23,507 nucleotides of DNA. Source: Thermodesulfobacteriota bacterium (GTDB lineage: Bacteria; Desulfobacterota; S145-22). Under the pieces are notes generated by a model that saw only the letters and a program-made list of their open reading frames with translations, did not search any database and had not been told where the DNA came from. Each line of letters opens with the position of its first letter. Position 1 is the stretch's first letter. A program made the translations under genes and the position numbers. Where the stretch lies: assembly GCA_024763435.1 (NCBI GenBank), contig JANTFN010000005.1, forward strand, positions 1-23,507, read 5' to 3'. This document shows, one piece after another, positions 1 through 7,433 of this stretch.

Positions 1-888
1 CGGGACAAGATCCCTTACGTTTCCGCGTCTTATTCGGCGCATTTAACGGACGCAAAAAAGACCCCTTATAACCTTTTCTTTTCCTCTGACTATTCAACCA
101 ACGCGCGTGCCTGCCTGACAGCATGGTATGACAAGGTCTGGAAACCCAAGAACCTGAAGCGCAAACCCCGGCTTGCCTGCTGCTTCATGTTTGCGTCTCC
201 TTACTGCAGCGCGCCAATCAAGGCCCTCAAGGATCAGGCGAAGCTCCTCGGCTTTGAAGTGGGTCCCGATCAGGATGTGTCCCTGTTTGCGCTTGATACG
301 AAGAGTCAGATACTGACGTTGAAAAAATTCAAGCCCGATGTTGTGTGGCATGGAAATACCGTCATGTCGGTTGCAGCAACCCTGCGGGATGCCTATTCCC
401 TGGAACTGGGTGCGAGCTGGATTATTAATAACTGGGGATTTAACGAGAATCTTCCGAAGCTTGCCGGAAAGGCAGCTGAGGGTGCGATTGGCGCGACACC
501 CTGTGCTTTTTTTGGGCAGAAATCCGACAACATGGATGTTGTTGTCAAGTACGCGAAAAAATACAATCCAGGTGTGCCTCTGGACAAACGGATGATTTGC
601 TCGATCCAGGCCTGGGGTGACGCTCTGATCCTGTGGGAAGCCATGAAACGCGCGGATAAGGCCGGTGATTTGAGCGGTTCCGGAATCCTTACGAAGGGAT
701 TCGAAACCATGAGGAATTTTCACATCGGCCTGGGTGCCAGTGATGTGACCTATACCAAGACGGATCACCGCCCCGCGACAGGGTGCTGGATACAGCAATA
801 CAAAGGCGGTAAATTCGTAAGGCTCGAAAATGTTAATCTAAAACAGCGTTGGCCCAAGAAGTGGGCAAAGGCATGGCTGGGCTGGTAA
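1..888 (+). CDS. Branched-chain amino acid-type ABC transporter substrate-binding protein (3' part only)
   Basis: The reading frame is open from the first base of the window, so the 5' end (signal peptide and first lobe) lies outside; 295 codons plus stop remain. The visible protein resembles the C-terminal half to two thirds of a periplasmic type I binding protein (Leu/Ile/Val, Peripla_BP_6 family). It has a segment near FASPYCSAPIKALKDQAK typical of the hinge and second lobe, then a motif around KPDVVWHGN and a C-terminal tail rich in Trp and Lys. Such proteins capture a solute in the periplasm and deliver it to a LivHM permease. The next gene encodes a LivF ATPase, which supports the call. 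The ligand cannot be read from the sequence. Members of this family in anaerobes also bind aromatic or short-chain carboxylates, so a fatty-acid or amino-acid ligand linked to the downstream catabolic genes is possible but unproven. Confidence 0.85.
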   Translation, partial: RDKIPYVSASYSAHLTDAKKTPYNLFFSSDYSTNARACLTAWYDKVWKPKNLKRKPRLACCFMFASPYCSAPIKALKDQAKLLGFEVGPDQDVSLFALDTKSQILTLKKFKPDVVWHGNTVMSVAATLRDAYSLELGASWIINNWGFNENLPKLAGKAAEGAIGATPCAFFGQKSDNMDVVVKYAKKYNPGVPLDKRMICSIQAWGDALILWEAMKRADKAGDLSGSGILTKGFETMRNFHIGLGASDVTYTKTDHRPATGCWIQQYKGGKFVRLENVNLKQRWPKKWAKAWLGW

Positions 889-933
889 GAAACCGGTCGA
901 ATTGTGAATCTTTGATCCATGGAGGAAGATCGT

Positions 934-1749
934 TTGGATAAAAAAGAACCAATCCTGAAGATCAACAACATTGAAGTCAAGTACCATGAAGTCATCCTGG
1001 TTCTGAAAGGGGTTTCCATTGAAGTCCCGGAGGGTGGTATTGTTGCCCTCCTTGGCGCGAACGGGGCTGGCAAAAGCACCACGCTGAAGGCCATTTCCGG
1101 TCTCCTCAAACATGAGGACGGCGAGGTTTCGGATGGCTCGATTGAGTTTATGGGAGAACGCATCCACAAAAAACGAGCCGTCGAAATCGCGCAGATGGGA
1201 ATTGTTCAGGTGATTGAAGGCCGACGGATTTTTGAACACCTGACGGTGGAGCAGAACCTGATTGTCGGCGGCCACATGCGCAAGAAAGGCGCTATGTCCG
1301 TCAAGGATCGGCTTGATATGGTCTATCACTATTTCCCGAGGCTGAAGGAAAAACGCAAGGAAATTGCCGGATTCGTCAGCGGCGGGGAACAGCAGATGAC
1401 GGTCGTCGGTCGCGCTCTGATGACGCATCCCAAGTTGATGCTTCTCGATGAACCTTCCATGGGTCTCGCACCGCTTTTGATTCACGAGATTTTCGAGATT
1501 ATTACCCGGCTTCATGAGGAAGAAAAAATTTCGATTCTCCTCGTGGAGCAGAATGTCAAGCTGGCCCTGAATGTTGCGCCCTATGCGTATGTCCTTGAAA
1601 ACGGGCGTATTGTCCTCGATGATACCTCGGAAAAACTGATGGAAAATGAAGACATCAAGGATTTCTATCTCGGACTAACCGATGTCGGCGGGCGGAAGAG
1701 CTTCAGGGATGTAAAACATTACAAACGACGGAAACGTTGGTTAACTTAA
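934..1749 (+). CDS. livF: LivF-type ABC transporter ATP-binding protein
   Basis: This is a cytoplasmic ATPase that powers uptake by a branched-chain-amino-acid-type (HAAT) transporter. Numbered from an in-frame ATG at 919, it shows Walker A GANGAGKST (46-54), the ABC signature SGGEQQM (154-160), Walker B LMLLDEP (173-179) and a switch His region after VEQN. The length of about 271-276 residues is slightly above the usual LivF because of a basic C-terminal tail (KHYKRRKRW). I prefer the TTG at 934 as start: a perfect GGAGG lies 8 bases upstream (921-925), whereas the ATG at 919 overlaps that GGAGG and has no ribosome site of its own. It follows the binding-protein gene by 30-45 bases, so livH, livM and livG are expected upstream of the window. 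The transported substrate is unknown. Confidence 0.92.
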   Translation: MDKKEPILKINNIEVKYHEVILVLKGVSIEVPEGGIVALLGANGAGKSTTLKAISGLLKHEDGEVSDGSIEFMGERIHKKRAVEIAQMGIVQVIEGRRIFEHLTVEQNLIVGGHMRKKGAMSVKDRLDMVYHYFPRLKEKRKEIAGFVSGGEQQMTVVGRALMTHPKLMLLDEPSMGLAPLLIHEIFEIITRLHEEEKISILLVEQNVKLALNVAPYAYVLENGRIVLDDTSEKLMENEDIKDFYLGLTDVGGRKSFRDVKHYKRRKRWLT

Positions 1750-1766
1750 AAGAAAAGGGGTAAACG

Positions 1767-2384
1767 ATGAAAAAAAGATGGAGCCCGATGAAGACAGTTA
1801 TAGGTGGTGTTATGGGTATCCTGCTTCTCGTTGGGATGGTGGGTTGTGCCACCACCCAGGGAGCGGGCAGCGCGAGTGTAACCAGTATTCAACCGCCGGT
1901 AGTCAAACTGAGTGAGGTTCAGCTTGCCCATTACTGGGGCTGGTACTATTTTTCAAAAAAGATTAAACCCACAAAGGGAAAAGCGGGCAATTACGGAGCC
2001 CCGATGGACCTTGCCTTTGTGTTTGAGATTACAAATCCCAATTCCTTCCCGGTCCAGCTTGACGGATTCAAATTCACTGTCGCTTTTGAAGAATTTGATG
2101 TCAATACGCTCAATGCCTTTGAAACGATGTGGATACCGGCCGGTAAAACCAATGAGTTTGTCGTTCACGGAATGTTTGACGGCAGAACATCGCTGTTAAG
2201 CCTTCTGGTGACAGGGGGATTCAAACTCAAGGCTAAGAAAATGAATGTCTGGCAGCAACTGGAAAAATGGTGGACAGGCATCGCGACCTTCTCATTTCCC
2301 ATTTCGGTTAAAGAAGGAGCGGCCACGTTTCGCGCTGGCGGAAAATCAATCGTAACAGGATTTGGCGGAAAATTTCCGCAATAG
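1767..2384 (+). CDS. LEA14-like (WHy domain) lipoprotein
   Basis: A 205-residue protein with a lysine/arginine-rich N-terminus, a hydrophobic stretch (about residues 10-24) and a lipobox ending at Cys27 (MVGC), so it should be exported and lipidated. The mature part has the pattern FEITNPNSFPVQLDGF (about residues 89-104), characteristic of LEA14/Water-stress-and-Hypersensitive-response immunoglobulin-like domains. In bacteria such proteins are mostly small envelope lipoproteins of unknown function. The start is ATG with AAAAGGGG upstream, 17 bases after livF, so it is probably co-transcribed with the transporter. A link to transport (for example, periplasmic ligand handling) is only suggested by position. 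A hairpin at 2396-2420 follows the stop codon. Confidence 0.75.
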   Translation: MKKRWSPMKTVIGGVMGILLLVGMVGCATTQGAGSASVTSIQPPVVKLSEVQLAHYWGWYYFSKKIKPTKGKAGNYGAPMDLAFVFEITNPNSFPVQLDGFKFTVAFEEFDVNTLNAFETMWIPAGKTNEFVVHGMFDGRTSLLSLLVTGGFKLKAKKMNVWQQLEKWWTGIATFSFPISVKEGAATFRAGGKSIVTGFGGKFPQ

Positions 2385-2395
2385 GCTAACAGTTT

Positions 2396-2420
2396 GGAGA
2401 GGGAGGATTTCTCCCTCTCC
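2396..2420 (+). terminator. Hairpin terminator after the ABC transporter/lipoprotein genes
   Basis: A perfect 10-bp stem (2396-2405 with 2411-2420, GGAGAGGGAG/CTCCCTCTCC) closes a 5-base loop 11 bases after the lipoprotein stop codon. The following bases (TGCTATATTT) form only a weak U-tract, so termination may be partial. It separates the transporter genes from the MerR-led operon. Confidence 0.65.
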
Positions 2421-2575
2421 TGCTATATTTAAGCACTGTTTAACCATTTTATTTTTCTCTTGAATAAGAGAAAAATTCTGGTATGTATTGGACTATGAAA
2501 TTAATATAAACATACGAAGAAGCGTGGAGTGAAATTTTTTATTTTATCACTTGTTGCCAGTTAACGTAAGGTGTT
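2421..2575 (+). promoter_or_regulatory. AT-rich promoter/operator region upstream of the merR-type gene
   Basis: This gap is much more AT-rich than the flanking genes and is the only intergenic space in the window large enough for a complex control region. It contains an 11-bp perfect inverted repeat (2451-2461 and 2466-2476, ATTTTTCTCTT with a 4-base spacer). It also has a 6-bp inverted pair GTATGT/ACATAC (2481-2486 and 2510-2515) and a near-palindrome TTAACGTAA close to the start codon. No -35/-10 pair has convincing spacing. TTGAAT (2460-2465) with a -10-like element 16-17 bases later, or TTCTGG (2476-2481) with TTAATA 19 bases later, are only candidates. A MerR-type protein binding between such elements and controlling its own operon is inferred. 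Confidence 0.4.
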
Positions 2576-2962
2576 ATGGAAAAAGAAAGACAGTACCAGA
2601 TAGGTGAATTAGGGAGCCTTCTCGACATGAGCCCGAGGACAATACGCTACTACGAGGAGGTTGGGCTTCTGAATTCCATTAAGAGGATTGAAGGGGCCAA
2701 ACGGGTTTACACGGGACAGGACCTGAGACGACTTCGTTTTATTAAACGTTTGAAGCTCCTGGGACTAACGCTGGTGGAGATGAAGGAGCTGGAAGATATT
2801 TACCGTATTCATAAGACAAATAAAAAAGTCCTCCCGAAATTGCTTGAACTCCTGGAAAGGCGGATGGCCGAAATTGATGAACGTGTTGGAAGCCTGAAAA
2901 AATTAAAGACGGAGATCCTCAGCTATCAGGAAAAAATAAAGGACAAGCTTCAGGAAGGATAA
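2576..2962 (+). CDS. MerR-family transcriptional regulator
   Basis: A 128-residue regulator. The N-terminus (about residues 7-75) is a MerR winged helix-turn-helix: YQIGELGSLL, then SPRTIRYYEEVGLL, then the wing and a second helix around YTGQDLRRLRFI. Residues about 76-128 form a charged, leucine-rich helix expected to make the antiparallel dimerisation coiled coil. There is no cysteine, so it is not a metal or thiol sensor of the MerR/CueR/SoxR kind, and it lacks a large ligand domain. It is the first gene of the long catabolic run and ends 10 bases before the thiolase, so it is most likely the local regulator of acyl-CoA degradation. MerR-family LiuR regulators control branched-chain amino acid breakdown in gamma-proteobacteria, which is a precedent rather than proof. 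The ATG has only a weak ribosome site (AAGG). Confidence 0.9.
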   Translation: MEKERQYQIGELGSLLDMSPRTIRYYEEVGLLNSIKRIEGAKRVYTGQDLRRLRFIKRLKLLGLTLVEMKELEDIYRIHKTNKKVLPKLLELLERRMAEIDERVGSLKKLKTEILSYQEKIKDKLQEG

Positions 2963-2972
2963 AGGAGGAAAA

Positions 2973-4148
2973 GTGGAAGAAGTTGTTATTATCAGTGCCG
3001 TTCGAACCCCGATTGGTAATTTTATGGGGGGTCTGTCTTCTTTCAGTGCGACGCAGTTAGGGGCCATGGTGATTCGTGAGGCTGTAACCCGGGCGGGGAT
3101 TGAAGATGCCCTTGTGGATGAGGTTATCATGGGGAACGTCCTCCCCTGCGGGCTGGGCCAGAACCCCGCGAGGCAGGCCATGCTTCAGGCGAAAATCCCG
3201 GTTGAGGCCGGCGCGTTAACCGTGAACAAGGTTTGCGGATCAAGCCTGAAGGCAGTCATGCTGGCGGCGCAGGCCATCCAGGTCGGCGACGCGGAGGTTG
3301 TGGTTGCCGGGGGGATGGAATGTATGTCCAACGCCCCCTATTATCTCGAAAAGGCGCGGCGGGGATACCGCCTGTGGGACGGAAAGCTTGTGGACGGGAT
3401 GGTTCATGACGGGTTGTGGGATGTTATCAATGACTACCACATGGGGTATACCGCGGAACTGGTGTCTGAAAAATTCGGGATTACCAAAGAGGCCCAGGAT
3501 TCATTTTCCCTTGAATCCAACCAGAAGGCCATAGATGCCATCGAAAGAGGGGCGTTTAAGGAAGAAATTATGCCGGTAGAGGTGAAATCCAGGAAGGGCG
3601 TGACTGTCATGGACACGGATGAAGGCCCCCGGAAGCCGGACCCGGAGAAGATCAAGAAACTGGCCCCCGTTTTCAAAGAGGGCGGGCTGGTCACAGCGGG
3701 AAATTCATCAAAACTGAGTGACGGGGCCTCCGCGGTTGTGGTGATGTCCGCCTCGAAGGCAAAGGCACTGGGCCTGCGGCCCATGGTCAGGGTCCTCTCA
3801 CAGGCCGCGGCGGGTGTGCCCCTTGAGGATGTACTGGTTGCACCCATTAAGTGTATTCCAAAGGTATTAAAGAAGGCGGGGTGGACGATTGCGGACGTCG
3901 ATCTGTTTGAAATCAACGAGGCCTTTGCCGCGTCAACTGTCGCGATTTTCAGGACCCTGGAAATACCGGAGGAAAAGGTGAATGTTCATGGCGGTGCTGT
4001 TGCCCTCGGGCATCCCATCGGTTGCAGTGGCGCGCGTGTCTTAACCACGCTCCTTTACGCGATGAAGGAGAAGGGTGCGGAGAAGGGCCTTGCGACCCTC
4101 TGCCTCGGTGGCGGAGAAGCGGTGGGCCTGACGGTCCAACAGATTTAA
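2973..4148 (+). CDS. atoB: Acetyl-CoA C-acetyltransferase (thiolase)
   Basis: This is a 391-residue thiolase, the normal length for the degradative/biosynthetic thiolase II family. It cleaves acetoacetyl-CoA with CoA to two acetyl-CoA (reversible) in the cytoplasm. All catalytic residues are visible: nucleophile Cys88 in NKVCGSS, the NEAF motif, His347 in GHPIGCSG, and Cys377 in LCLGGGE. The start is GTG at 2973, chosen because AAAGGAGG lies at optimal spacing and the protein begins MEEVVIISAVRTPIG as in homologues. It sits between the MerR gene and hydroxyacyl-CoA dehydrogenase and is probably the last step of the butyryl-CoA oxidation route encoded here. It could also accept longer or methyl-branched 3-ketoacyl-CoA; the sequence alone does not decide. 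Confidence 0.93.
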   Translation: MEEVVIISAVRTPIGNFMGGLSSFSATQLGAMVIREAVTRAGIEDALVDEVIMGNVLPCGLGQNPARQAMLQAKIPVEAGALTVNKVCGSSLKAVMLAAQAIQVGDAEVVVAGGMECMSNAPYYLEKARRGYRLWDGKLVDGMVHDGLWDVINDYHMGYTAELVSEKFGITKEAQDSFSLESNQKAIDAIERGAFKEEIMPVEVKSRKGVTVMDTDEGPRKPDPEKIKKLAPVFKEGGLVTAGNSSKLSDGASAVVVMSASKAKALGLRPMVRVLSQAAAGVPLEDVLVAPIKCIPKVLKKAGWTIADVDLFEINEAFAASTVAIFRTLEIPEEKVNVHGGAVALGHPIGCSGARVLTTLLYAMKEKGAEKGLATLCLGGGEAVGLTVQQI

Positions 4149-4174
4149 AACTTTAATGACAGAGGAGGATAAAA

Positions 4175-5029
4175 ATGGCTATTAAAACAATAGGTGTCGT
4201 TGGCGCGGGACAGATGGGAGGTGGGATTGCCCAGGTTGCGGCCGGTTCCGGGTTTGAGGTAATCATGTCCGATATTAAGGATGAATTTGTCGAGCGGGGC
4301 AAAAGTGCCATCGCCAAAAGCCTTGACCGATTTGTTAAAAAGGGGAAACTGACCCAGGAAAGTAGAGACGAAACCATGGGTCGAATTACAGGGACTTCAG
4401 ACCTGTCGATGATGAAAAACGCGGATTTTGTCGTAGAGGCCGCTACGGAGAATGAAGGCCTGAAACTTGGCATCTTCAAGCAACTCGATGGCCTGTGCGG
4501 CGGTGATGTGATTCTTGCCTCAAACACAAGCTCGATTTCCATTACCCGAATCGCGGGCGCGACCGGAAGGCCCCGTCAGGTAATCGGGATGCACTTCATG
4601 AACCCGGTTCCGATGATGAAACTCGTTGAGGTGATCCGGGGACTGGAAACAAGCGATGAGACCTACGAAACGGTCGAAAAGCTGGCGAAGGATCTGGGAA
4701 AAACACCGGTTGTTGCGAATGACTTTCCCGGATTTATCTCGAACAGGATTCTCATGCCTATGATTAACGAGGCCATCTATACCCTGTTTGAGGGGGTCGG
4801 GACCCCCGAAGCGATTGATGAAATTATGAAACTGGGAATGAATCATCCCATGGGGCCCCTGACACTTGCGGACCTCATCGGGCTGGATACCTGCCTCGCC
4901 ATTATGAATGTTCTCTATGATGGGTTCGGAGACCCGAAATATCGTCCCTGCCCGCTGTTGAAGAAGTATGTGGATGCCGGGTTCCTCGGAAGAAAGGTTG
5001 GGAGAGGATTCTACGCGTACGAATCGTAA
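4175..5029 (+). CDS. hbd: 3-hydroxybutyryl-CoA dehydrogenase
   Basis: A 284-residue NAD(P)-dependent 3-hydroxyacyl-CoA dehydrogenase of the short, single-function type. It oxidises 3-hydroxybutyryl-CoA to acetoacetyl-CoA. The N-terminal Rossmann domain carries GAGQMGGGIAQ (10-20). The catalytic region shows Ser119 in ASNTSS and His140 in IGMHFMNPVP, followed by NDFPGFISNR, and the C-terminal domain has HPMGPLTLADLIGLD. All are family hallmarks. The ATG start has GAGGAGG upstream. It lies 26 bases after the thiolase and 12 bases before an acyl-CoA dehydrogenase, and so belongs to the beta-oxidation set. It supplies NADH, one of the electron carriers that the downstream ETF/Hdr block might use or balance. 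Confidence 0.94.
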   Translation: MAIKTIGVVGAGQMGGGIAQVAAGSGFEVIMSDIKDEFVERGKSAIAKSLDRFVKKGKLTQESRDETMGRITGTSDLSMMKNADFVVEAATENEGLKLGIFKQLDGLCGGDVILASNTSSISITRIAGATGRPRQVIGMHFMNPVPMMKLVEVIRGLETSDETYETVEKLAKDLGKTPVVANDFPGFISNRILMPMINEAIYTLFEGVGTPEAIDEIMKLGMNHPMGPLTLADLIGLDTCLAIMNVLYDGFGDPKYRPCPLLKKYVDAGFLGRKVGRGFYAYES

Positions 5030-5041
5030 GGAGCATGAGTC

Positions 5042-6190
5042 ATGATTTTTGATTTAACCTCCGAACAGGAGATGGTTCAGCACATGGCGCGGGATTTTGC
5101 AGAAAAGCATCTGCGTCCTGTGGCGGAAGAGATTGATAAAACAAAGGCATTTCCCTTTGAAAATCTCAAAAAGATGGCGCAACTGGGCCTGATGGGGATG
5201 AATATCTCTATAGATTACAAAGGGTCTGAAGTTGGAGTTGTTACCTACAGCCTCGCTATTACGGAGATTGGAAAGGCCTGCGCGGCCACGGGTGTTACCA
5301 CCTCCGTGACCAATATGGTGGCCGAGGTGATTCAGGAATTTGCCACCGAAGAGATCAAAAAGACCCACCTGCCCAGGATTTGTGACGGGACCTATCCCGC
5401 CGGGTCTTTTGCCCTTACGGAACCCGGCGCGGGTTCGGACGCGGCGAGTATCCTGACGACCGCCGAAAAAGACGGGGACGGCTACCGTATCAACGGGACC
5501 AAAACGATGATTACAAGCGGCGAACATTCCGGAATTACTGTGGTCTGGGCTGTAACGGACAAGACCGCCCGCAAGGGAAAGGGCATCAGCGCCTTTGTTG
5601 TGGAAAAGGGGCGAGAGGGGTTCCGCGTTGGAAAAAACGAGGAAAAATTGGGGCAGCGGGCCTCAAGTACAAACGAGCTCATTTTTGAAGACTGCCGGGT
5701 GCCGATGGAAAATCTGCTGGGTAAAGAGGGGGACGGTTTCAAGATTGCCATGATGGAACTGGATGGCGGACGGATTGGTATTGGATCTCTGGCCCTTGGT
5801 ATCGGTTTGGAGGCCATAGAATATGCCACGGCGTATGTGAAGGACCGGGAACAGTTCGGAAAGTCGCTGTCCAACTTTCAGGCCATCCAGTGGATGATTG
5901 CCGATTCCTACACGGAACTGGAGGCCGCGCGGTTGTTACTCCTCCGTGCCGCCTACCTGAAAGAAAATGGCCGGAAGTTTACCAAAGAGGCCTCTATGGC
6001 GAAGGTCTTTGCCAGCGAAGCTGCCCGGCAGGTCGCGATTCGGTCGATTCAGATGCTTGGCGGCTACGGGTACACAAAGGATTATCCCGTGGAACGGTTT
6101 TTAAGGGATGTCATCGTGACCACGCTGTATGAAGGGACCTCGGAGGTCCAGAGAATGGTCATCGCCCGTGAAATCCTGCGGGGAGGGTAA
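5042..6190 (+). CDS. Acyl-CoA dehydrogenase 1 (short-chain type)
   Basis: A 382-residue FAD enzyme that introduces the alpha-beta double bond into an acyl-CoA and passes electrons to ETF. Visible hallmarks are FALTEPGAGSD, the INGTKTMITSG loop, DREQFGK, MLGGYGYTKDYPVERFLRD and the catalytic base Glu364 in LYEGTSE. The Glu at the C-terminal position argues against isovaleryl-CoA dehydrogenase, whose base lies elsewhere. The helix position that carries the substrate-carboxylate Arg in glutaryl-CoA dehydrogenase is Thr here (ATGVTTS). A butyryl-CoA-like substrate is plausible because it sits next to hbd and thiolase, but this is inferred. The start ATG follows AAGGAG by eight bases. Its stop is two bases before the next gene. 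Confidence 0.93.
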   Translation: MIFDLTSEQEMVQHMARDFAEKHLRPVAEEIDKTKAFPFENLKKMAQLGLMGMNISIDYKGSEVGVVTYSLAITEIGKACAATGVTTSVTNMVAEVIQEFATEEIKKTHLPRICDGTYPAGSFALTEPGAGSDAASILTTAEKDGDGYRINGTKTMITSGEHSGITVVWAVTDKTARKGKGISAFVVEKGREGFRVGKNEEKLGQRASSTNELIFEDCRVPMENLLGKEGDGFKIAMMELDGGRIGIGSLALGIGLEAIEYATAYVKDREQFGKSLSNFQAIQWMIADSYTELEAARLLLLRAAYLKENGRKFTKEASMAKVFASEAARQVAIRSIQMLGGYGYTKDYPVERFLRDVIVTTLYEGTSEVQRMVIAREILRGG

Positions 6191-6192
6191 AA

Positions 6193-7356
6193 GTGGAAGA
6201 AGAACAACAGCAGCCATTGGCCGAGCGCCTCGATCTCTTTTCCTGTATTCAGTGCGGGAAATGCACGGGGGGATGTCCGGTATCCATTAAATCACCCCTA
6301 AACATCCGCCGTGTTGTCCGGGAATCTTCTGTTCGTGACGAGTTAAGCGGGTTCATGAGCCGTATTGAACTGTGGGATTGCACAACATGTTCTACCTGCG
6401 CGATTCGATGTCCGCGGGGGCTTCGTCCCGTGGATGTGGTTATTGGCCTCCGGGAAATGATGATTGAAGAAGGGCGCATTGACAAAACGATTATCGACGC
6501 GCTGGATGGTGCTTATAAATATGGAAACCCGTGGGGCAGGGCCAAAAATAAGCGTGCCGAGTGGGCGCAGGACCTTGATATTCCGAATGCCCTCGAAATG
6601 GACCCCGGGCAGGTCCTCTATTTCGTCTGCTGCGCGGCCTCCTATGATCCGAGGGTGCAGGAAATAGCGCGGTCTCTTGTCAAAGTACTCCGCGCGGCGG
6701 CGGTTCCCTTTGGGATTCTGGGAAACAAGGAAACCTGCTGCGGCAGCGAGATCCGACGGATGGGAGAGGCGGGCCTTTTTGAGATGCTGATGGAAGAGAA
6801 TATGAAGAATTTCTCGAAGGTTGATCCGCGTGTCATTGTAACCACCTCGCCTCACTGCATGAATGCCCTGAAAAACGAGTACGAGGGGCTGACCACGGAT
6901 GTCCTGCATTACAGCCAGTTCGTGTGGGAACTTCTCTCTGCGGAAAAACTTGACCTGAAGACCCCGGTGCCCATGAAGGTCACCTATCACGATCCCTGCT
7001 TCCTGGGGAAACAGAACGGGGTTTTTGATGAACCAAGATGGATTATTGGAAAGATTCCCGGCATTGAGTTTACAGAATTTGGGCGCTGCAGGGAAAACAG
7101 CCTCTGCTGTGAAGGTGGCGGGGGGCGGATGTGGACAGAGGGGACCGGTGCCGGAGAGCGCCTCTCCGAGGTTCGCGTGAAAGACGCGGTGGACATGGGG
7201 GCCGAGGCGATTATCACGGCCTGCCCGTTTTGTCTGCTGACGTTGGAGGATGCCGTCAAGACGACGGGAAATGAAGAAAAAATAAGAATTATTGACCTGA
7301 TGGAACTGTTGGCCATGACCCTGGAAGGAGATGCGGAAACAGGCGATGTCTCCTGA
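6193..7356 (+). CDS. Soluble HdrC-HdrB fusion (HdrD-like) iron-sulfur oxidoreductase
   Basis: A 387-residue electron-transfer protein combining HdrC and HdrB domains. Residues 18-28 (CIQCGKCTGGC) and 63-73 (CTTCSTCAIRC) bind two [4Fe-4S] clusters. The rest holds two CCG domains, which in HdrB carry non-cubane clusters. The second is complete (Cys269, Cys305-306, Cys344/Cys347). In the first (Cys146-147, Cys182-183, Cys222) the first Cys of the final CxxC is Ser219. There is no hydrophobic segment that could cross a membrane, unlike the DUF224-type ETF:quinone oxidoreductases of some syntrophs. It begins with GTG, whose ribosome site (GGGAGGG) overlaps the end of the preceding acyl-CoA dehydrogenase gene, and it precedes etfBA. 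The likely role is accepting electrons from ETF and exchanging them with the HdrA proteins downstream; the physiological partner is inferred. Confidence 0.9.
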   Translation: MEEEQQQPLAERLDLFSCIQCGKCTGGCPVSIKSPLNIRRVVRESSVRDELSGFMSRIELWDCTTCSTCAIRCPRGLRPVDVVIGLREMMIEEGRIDKTIIDALDGAYKYGNPWGRAKNKRAEWAQDLDIPNALEMDPGQVLYFVCCAASYDPRVQEIARSLVKVLRAAAVPFGILGNKETCCGSEIRRMGEAGLFEMLMEENMKNFSKVDPRVIVTTSPHCMNALKNEYEGLTTDVLHYSQFVWELLSAEKLDLKTPVPMKVTYHDPCFLGKQNGVFDEPRWIIGKIPGIEFTEFGRCRENSLCCEGGGGRMWTEGTGAGERLSEVRVKDAVDMGAEAIITACPFCLLTLEDAVKTTGNEEKIRIIDLMELLAMTLEGDAETGDVS

Positions 7357-7433
7357 AAACGGTTCTGTGTATCGCAAATGGAGGAGAGGGTTTAGACAGA
7401 ATTTTTACAAAGTAGTCGAAAAAGGAGAAACGT

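Noticed and set aside
2451..2476. The 11-bp inverted repeat as a rho-independent terminator
   Set aside because: The stem is almost entirely A/T apart from two pairs and is not followed by a U-tract; a true GC-rich hairpin already lies at 2396-2420. An operator-like site fits better.
6193..7356. Membrane-bound DUF224-type ETF:quinone oxidoreductase
   Set aside because: The N-terminus goes straight into the first ferredoxin motif at residue 18 with no hydrophobic segments, so it is the soluble HdrCB/HdrD type.
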